Below, one piece after another: positions 59,010 through 64,000 of a stretch of 64,000 nt of DNA. The stretch is taken from contig CAUYUJ010014175.1 of assembly GCA_963575745.1 (NCBI GenBank), positions 169,586 through 233,585 of the forward strand. Reading direction: 5' to 3'. This DNA comes from Prorocentrum cordatum. Lineage: Eukaryota > Sar > Dinophyceae > Prorocentrales > Prorocentraceae. The position numbers and the translations under genes were made by a program. Under the pieces are notes generated by a model. It ran no database searches, had not been told where the DNA came from, and worked only from the letters and a program-made list of their open reading frames with translations. Position 1 is the stretch's first letter; each line of letters opens with the position of its first letter.

Positions 59010-59712
59010 TTATGGGGCCACGACACGTGTGAGCCGTGTGCCGAATCGGGTGCGGGGCCGCCATGCGAACCCTGCCACTGGGGCCTTCGGTGGGGGTCCC
59101 TATGGGGCCACGAAACGTGTGAGGGTGGGCCGAATCGGGTGCGTGGCCGCCATGCGACTGCAGCCACTGGGGGCCTTCGGTGGAGCCCCGTATGGGGCCA
59201 CGAAACGTGTGAGGGGTGTGCCGAATCGGGTGCGAGACCACGATGCGAATGCAGGCACTGGAGCCTTCAGTGGGGCTATGTATTGGGCCACCAAATTTAG
59301 CGAAGGTGGGTGCCGGAACGCGTCTGGGGCCGCCATGCGAACGCATCCGCTGGGGCCTTCGGTGGAGCCCCCTGAAATCCACGAAACGTGTGAGTGCTGT
59401 GCCGAAACGGGTGCGGGCCGCCATGCGACCGCAACCAATGGGGCCTTCGGTGCGGCTCCCTATGGAATGACGAAACGTGTCAGGGGTGTGTGCCGGGTCG
59501 GGTGCGGGGCAGCCATGCGAACGCAACCACTGGGGCCCTTGGTGGAGCCTCCCATTGGGCCACGATGCGTGAGGGGTGTGCCGAGTCGGGTGCGGGGCCG
59601 CCACGCGAACGCAGGCACTGGGGCCTCCGGTGGAGCCCCCCTAAAGGGGCCACGTGTGAGAGGTGTGCAGAATGGGGCGCGGGGCCGCCATGCGAACGCA
59701 GGCACTGGGGCC
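59010..59712 (+). repeat. 90-bp minisatellite family, block 5 (regular array)
   Basis: Eight consecutive units; the GGGGCCACGAAACGTGTGAG start recurs at 59014, 59104, 59194, 59284, about 59374, 59463, 59555 and 59645, a period of 89-92 bp. Each has TGCCGAATCGGGTGCGGGGC, CGCCATGCGAACGC and GGGGCCTTCGGTGGAGCCCC. Because 90 is divisible by three, all six frames stay open, which explains the long Cys/Gly and His/Pro frames. Confidence 0.9.
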
Positions 59713-59746
59713 TCGATTTAGCCCAAAATAACCGAAACATAATCGG

Positions 59747-59994
59747 CTGACTATTGTTTGACTACTGTGGGATATCCCTCCTGCATAGGGACATGGCCGA
59801 CTTACGCAGAGGAGGGAAAGCCGAGGACCAGGAGCAGCCCAGGGCCAGAAGGAGAGGGAGCGACAATGAGCTGAGTATTGTTTGACTAATGTGGGACGTC
59901 CCTCCTGCATAGGGACATGGCCGACTTACGCAGAGGAGGGAACGCCGAGGAGACCAGGGCCAGCCCAGGGCCAGAAGGAGAGGGAGCGACAGGA
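59747..59994 (+). repeat. 124-bp recent tandem duplication
   Basis: CTGACTATTGTTTGACTACT at 59747 and CTGAGTATTGTTTGACTAAT at 59871 start two copies that share TCCCTCCTGCATAGGGACAT, GGCCGACTTACGCAGAGGAG and CCAGGGCCAGAAGGAGAGGG with few changes. GGCC-rich flanks. No gene. Confidence 0.85.
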
Positions 59995-60104
59995 GGGCGA
60001 GCTGCCGACTTCGTGGCCGCTCTCGGCCCCATGGGGGCCCTCGCAGGGAGCCCCCGGGACCGTCTCAAGTGAAGGGGCCCCAGGACACACAAATAAATAC
60101 ACAC

Positions 60105-60445
60105 AGATAAAAATGTTCTCCATTTTTTCCCATGTATTCTGGGTTTTTGTCTTCCCCCCCACCTCCCATATTTTCCCATATTTTCCTGGGAATCGACGAT
60201 GTAAATTGTGTCTGTGTGTTTTTTCCCCTCCTGACTTAAGAGAGGACCAGGGACGAGAGACCGGCCCGGGGGAAGGGGTCCAGAACTCTGGGGGTCCACG
60301 CATCGAACTCTGGGGTTCCACGCATCGAACAGGGCGGGCGGGTGCAGCCGATGTGACATGCAGTCACGTGCTTCGCCAGACATGCGACGTCCTGGCTTCT
60401 TCAATACAGTCGGCCCGTACCACAAGGATGCGCGGTGATGGTGCG
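60105..60445 (+). repeat. Copies of other dispersed blocks
   Basis: 60110-60230 (TTTTTCCCATGTATTCTGGG, CCCACCTCCCATATTTTCCC, GGGAATCGACGATGTAAATT) matches 3160-3210 and 4545-4640. 60285-60330 has a duplicated GGTCCACGCATCGAACTCTG. 60404-60430 (AATACAGTCGGCCCGTACCA) matches the start of repeat E. Confidence 0.5.
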
Positions 60446-60599
60446 AACCCCTGGAACGCCCATCTCGAAGCTTTTCGAGCGGAGCGCGGCCAACGAAAGT
60501 GGCCAAGGACGGACCGGAGAGGCAAGGATGCAACAAGAGTACCCTTGAGAAGGATGCCCATCCTTAGTATGCGGGATGACTGTACGCGGTCCTCAGCAG

Positions 60600-60975
60600 T
60601 CCCGGCCCTTTCCCCAAGGCTGGTTTTTCATCCCGATATTTTTCTTGGACGGTCTCGGGGCCCGTCGAGGGCACCCAAGGGCCGAAAACTCGGAAAACCT
60701 TCCCTCCGACCCTTTCACCAGGACCAGTTTTTCGTCCCGGATCGTGTTGTTGGCGGTCCTGGGGCCCGTCGAGGGCACCCAGGGGCCAAACACTCGGAAA
60801 GACCTCCCGTCCCGTATTTTCTAGGATTTTCTGACCCGGGTCAATCCAGACCCGTGTTAGCCTTGCAGAATCCTGCAAGATCCTGCGAGGCCCTGCGCCC
60901 AAACCTGGGCCAATGCGAAGGACCCTGCAAGATCCTGCAGGATCCTGCACCCAAACCCGGGTCAATGCGACCCTG
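60600..60975 (+). repeat. Modular dispersed repeat, copies 6 and 7, and a 53-bp tandem repeat
   Basis: Two module-2 units in tandem: TTTTTCATCCCGATATTTTT, TGGACGGTCTCGGGGCCCG (60630-60700) and TTTTTCGTCCCGGATCGTG, TGGCGGTCCTGGGGCCCGT (60727-60800). 60860-60975 has CCTGCAAGATCCTGC and CCCAAACC(T/C)GGG-CAATGCGA repeated at 53-bp spacing. Confidence 0.65.
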
Positions 60976-61035
60976 GCCCTGCAGTTTCCTGCAAGATCTG
61001 GCGCCCTGGCTGACCCCCGTTTGCACTGGTGCCTG

Positions 61036-61237
61036 TTTTTCTTTGGATTCGGGCAAGTTTACTTGCATGGACGGGGGGGGGGCTGAGTCTGAGGCAAGCC
61101 GAAAACAATTCGACGTGCGGAGATCACGCAGGCCGAAAGGCACTTGCACGCTCGTGTTCGACTGAAGAGGGGCGAGGGGGGAGAGGGGGGGGGGGGCGAA
61201 CGCCATGGAAGTAAGCTTGCCTGGATCTAAAGAAAAA
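61036..61237 (+). mobile_element. MITE-like foldback element, family A, copy 3
   Basis: Termini TTTTTCTTTGGATTCGGGCA (61036) and TGCCTGGATCTAAAGAAAAA (ending 61237); interior CAAGCCGAAAACAATTCGAC and the G run as in copy 1, to which it is nearly identical. Confidence 0.75.
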
Positions 61238-61395
61238 CAGGCTCTTTGCACTGACCCCCGTCCCCTTGAGCCCCGATGTTTCCACGACGCGAGCATGTCC
61301 GGCTCCATGAGGAGCGCGGCGTGGGGAACGCAAGGGGCCCTCCTGGCCCCGGCGAGCCCCGGCGTCGACCGGGCCACCCCAAAGCCCCGACCTGG

Positions 61396-61480
61396 AGGAG
61401 GAGGAGGAGGGGGAGGAGGAGGAGGAGGAGGAGGAGGAGGAGGAGGAGGAGGAGGAGGAGGAGGAGGGGGAGGAGGAGGA

Positions 61481-61511
<31 letters not shown>

Positions 61512-61565
61512 GAGGAGGAGGAGGAGGAGGAGGAGGAAGAGGAGGAGGAGGAGGAGGAGGAGGGT
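61396..61565 (+). repeat. (GGA)n tract
   Basis: About 170 bp of GGA triplets with GGG interruptions. Confidence 0.95.
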
Positions 61566-61799
61566 CCGGGAACCAGGGCCCCTTCCTGGGCCCCCCCAGA
61601 GTGGTCTGCATGGGAATGACCCCCCCAAAAAACCCGAACCCTTTGGGAGGGCACCTAAGTCAGGAGGGCCAGGAGCATTGGGGCCAGAGGGTGTTTTCTG
61701 CAGGTGTATCAGACCAAGCCGCCCAGCCCTATCATCCCCAATGCGACGACGAGGACCTCAGTGAGGCCACGCCTTCATCGTCTCTCTGTGCTCGGTGAT

Positions 61800-62080
61800 A
61801 TGCCAGTCTTCCCAGATGTCTGGCGCTCCAATGTTTTTCTTTGCGTGGACCCCCGAGGAGGTCTGGACCACTGCGGGGGGGGGTGGCGGCAACTGCCCTG
61901 CTCCGTCGTCGCGCGGCCAGCGCGGCCGACCGTGCGGCCGCGCGCTGGGGTCGAATGATGGGCCCATGTTGCACCACCACTGCCATCTGTAGGAGAGGGA
62001 GGAGGAGGAGGAGGAGGAGGAGGAGGAGGAGGAGGAGGAGGAGGAGGAGGAGGAGGAGGAGGAGGAGGACCTCCTCATCC
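61800..62080 (+). repeat. Modular dispersed repeat, copy 8 (module 1), and (GGA)n tract
   Basis: CCCAGATGTCTGGCGCTCCA, TTTTTCTTTGCGTGGACCCC and GGAGGTCTGGACCACTGCGG at 61815-61885. GGA triplets at 61995-62069. Confidence 0.7.
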
Positions 62081-62249
62081 TCGCTTCTCCCCCGTCCTAC
62101 ACATGGTAGTGGTGGTGGGAAAGTTGCCCATCATCGAGGGTAGATCCTAACCCCACTTCGCGAAAACGATTCAGGGCCGTTGAGCTAGGACTCCTGTAGG
62201 CAAACCTATTTGGAGAAAAAACATAGGTGACCGTGAGGGAAACCGGTGT

Positions 62250-62490
62250 TTCATCCTGAGCCGTTTTGTTGACGGTACTGGGGCCCGTGGAGGGCACCTG
62301 GAGGCCGAAAGCGGCAAAAAACTGGCGGCTGCCATTTTTGTTTGTGAGCCTCGGGTCTCTGGGACTGTACGAGCGTGTGCGCACTGGAACACACGCACGA
62401 GGGAGACCCAGGGAGCATCCGGCAAGAAGAGAGACAGATAGAGTTAGGAGGGACACAAACAAACACAGACACACACACACACACACGCAC
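62250..62490 (+). repeat. Modular dispersed repeat, copy 9 (module 2), and short (AC)n
   Basis: TTTCATCCTGAGCCGTTTTG, TTGACGGTACTGGGGCCCG, GAGGGCACCTGGAGGCCGAA, AAAAAACTGGCGGCTGCC and GAGCCTCGGGTCTCTGGGAC align with the reference copy at 28970-29095. CA repeats at 62467-62487. Confidence 0.7.
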
Positions 62491-62499
62491 ATAAACGCT

Positions 62500-63600
62500 G
62501 CTGCCCGATAAAAGATGGGAATATTTAGGAAATGGAGGGTGAGATGGAAATTCTGAAAAGAGTGCGACATGTGGGGAATCCTGGAAATTATGTCTATTTA
62601 CTTGTGTCTCCATTGGCCCCCAACTGCTGAGAGACGGTGGTCCCTGGTCCACTGCACGGGGTACATGTTCAGCGGCACGGGGAACTTGACCTGCACTACT
62701 CGGGCGACATGTTAGCCATGCCTCACGCTTAAAAAAAGGATATGGAAGCCTGCCTTAGTCAAGATGTTTGCGGACTACCGGCAAATAGCGGCAACTACGG
62801 GCAATCGGTTAGGGATAAACAGAGGCACATGGCCATTCCACGTGCAAAAAAAGTCTGGGGTGGAACTCAAGGCTTGCATAACAGCCAACCGAACATGCGT
62901 CTGCTCGCGCCCTGACCCCACGAGGAGCCAGAGCGGGAACATGTATTAGTTCCTGGTCTCCGAGGCCACGCTTCCTATCCATACCCCACTTGCCCTGGCG
63001 CCCAGAGTTGGGGGCAGCAGCGGGGGTGCGGATCGAGCGTCGATCGTCGATGCACACCCGCTTGCTCGGTGACCCTTCGCGCCGTGCACCCCTCATCCCC
63101 CCCGCGCAGCCTGGCAAGGGCGTTCCGCTGATACGACTCCTGCTCCCTGACGCCCGCCAGTTTCATGTTTTATAATCCGACGCCCACACATTCGGACTCG
63201 ATTGGACCGGATACGCGAGAGGACACAGGACCCCTCCCAGGGCCACATTGCCATAGAGCGTAGGAGGCATCGGCGCCGCGAGACACGGGACACAAGGGTA
63301 CCCTTGCTTTGGCAGGGTCGAACTACTAATCAAGGCCGACTGTCGGTCCCGACCGCTCCCCAGAGGGGTCGATCATCGCCCCAGAGCAGTGTATGATGGC
63401 CCCCGGGCCCCGAAAGCTGCCCCAGAGGGCCGAAGTCGGACAAAAAACATCAGCATCCCAGCAAGGCGCCCAAATAGCAGCAACGCTGAGCAGGCGGGCC
63501 CAGGAGTGTAGGAGGCGGGCCATAAGGGGCACAGGGGTGAGAGCCCAGCCATGTGCTCCGGAGCGCGTTGTTCACATGGGGTCGTGGCCGTCCAGACCAC
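62500..63600. other. No supported gene
   Basis: No repeat family or RNA gene recognised; all frames are short or biased. A CGGCAAATAGCGGCAACTAC stretch at about 62780 is a minor local repetition. Confidence 0.4.
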
Positions 63601-63605
63601 CAACG

Positions 63606-63905
63606 TACAGTAGGGGCCCGACCACAAGAAACCTTCCACTCGCCATCGCTCGGACGTCCATTCCCTGTGTTTTTGTTCGGTTTCGTGCGTGGTTTTTTTG
63701 CCAAGTGATCAAGGATGCTCCTCGATGGCCCTCGCCGAGGAAAAAGCGCACACGTCCGAGCGATGCCAAGTCCGTAAGAAGCCCAACCACCCTGAGACCC
63801 CAGGACGTCCATTGATTCTTGGTGCGGGAACGTCACCATCGAAACCCAAGAAACCCAGAGCACCCTGGAGGCAAGCAGGGTGTTTCTTGTCATGGGCCTG
63901 CACTG
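63606..63905 (+). repeat. Dispersed repeat E, copy carrying a nested family B element
   Basis: TACAGTAGGGGCCCGACCAC, AAGAAACCTTCCAC, [family B element], AAGAAGCCCAACCACCCTG, ACGTCCATTGATTCTTGGTG, ACCATCGAAACCCAAGAAAC, AGAGCACCCTGGAGGC and CAGGGTGTTTCTTGTCATGG match 30050-30240 outside the insertion. Confidence 0.8.
63639..63770 (+). mobile_element. MITE-like family B, copy 4 (best preserved)
   Basis: A 132-bp element with 19-bp inverted termini, 17 of 19 matching: CTCGCCATCGCTCGGACGT at 63639-63657 and ACGTCCGAGCGATGCCAAG at 63752-63770. Inserted in repeat E relative to the copy at 30050-30240. No ORF. Confidence 0.8.
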
Positions 63906-64000
63906 CAACCAACGCTGGGAGGAGAGCACGATCCCCGAGTCAATTGTCCGGAAGCCTCCCGCGAAGCGGCTGCCCGACCGGGCGCCCTCGGGTTCCCGGA

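Noticed and set aside
57138-59604. Histidine/proline and glycine/cysteine repeat proteins of 230-285 residues
   Set aside because: The 90-bp unit is divisible by three, so all frames stay open; no frame is favoured over the others.

Overview
The window is GC-rich, repeat-saturated eukaryotic nuclear DNA. The best fit is a dinoflagellate (for example a Prorocentrum, Polarella or Symbiodiniaceae relative), and this is an inference. Reasons: very low gene density; very many GGA/CCT, GT/AC and homopolymer tracts; short coding patches interrupted by low-complexity DNA, like exons in repeat-filled introns; LINE-like and Copia-like retroelement pieces; and one sequence resembling a relic dinoflagellate spliced leader. 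Nothing looks bacterial: no operons, no ribosome binding sites and no CRISPR arrays.

Layout. 1-945 (minus) is the end of a retroelement-type protein with a nuclease-like C-terminal domain, running off the left edge. 1040-1828 (plus) is an unrecognised ORF behind the spliced-leader-like sequence. 2.1-6.4 kb is simple sequence, foldback elements and an inverted duplication. 6.7-14.05 kb (minus) is the best-supported unit: a LINE-like non-LTR retrotransposon with a gag-like ORF1 (zinc finger and coiled coil), APE-type endonuclease, reverse transcriptase, CCHC finger and RNase H, broken by several small frameshifts and preceded by three 83/84-bp tandem monomers. 14.4-16.4 kb is a higher-order tandem array with a ~64-bp monomer. 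16.4-32.4 kb is mostly repeats with a few candidate exons, a Copia pol fragment (19.1 kb), several TIR elements and an 11-bp satellite at 29.25-29.7 kb held inside an inverted repeat.

32.4-48.1 kb holds about a dozen coding patches, all on the minus strand, separated by low-complexity DNA. They probably belong to one or more large multi-exon genes or gene relics. Recognisable parts are ankyrin repeats (42.4-42.8 kb), a coiled-coil/Ala-Pro protein (43.0-43.9 kb) and a patch with a protein-tyrosine-phosphatase-like C-X5-R loop (47.4-48.1 kb). Several are split by one-base frame changes, so either they are decaying or the assembly carries uncorrected indels. 48.3-64 kb is dominated by a 90-bp minisatellite family in composite blocks, a modular dispersed repeat, MITEs (one with TA target duplication) and simple repeats, plus two small candidate exons.

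Most long open frames are by-products of triplet repeats or of tandem units whose length is divisible by three, and are not reported as genes. The most interesting non-coding content is a set of apparently uncharacterised foldback/MITE families, including a filled/empty site pair that suggests one of them moved, and two multi-level tandem arrays sharing a core sequence.
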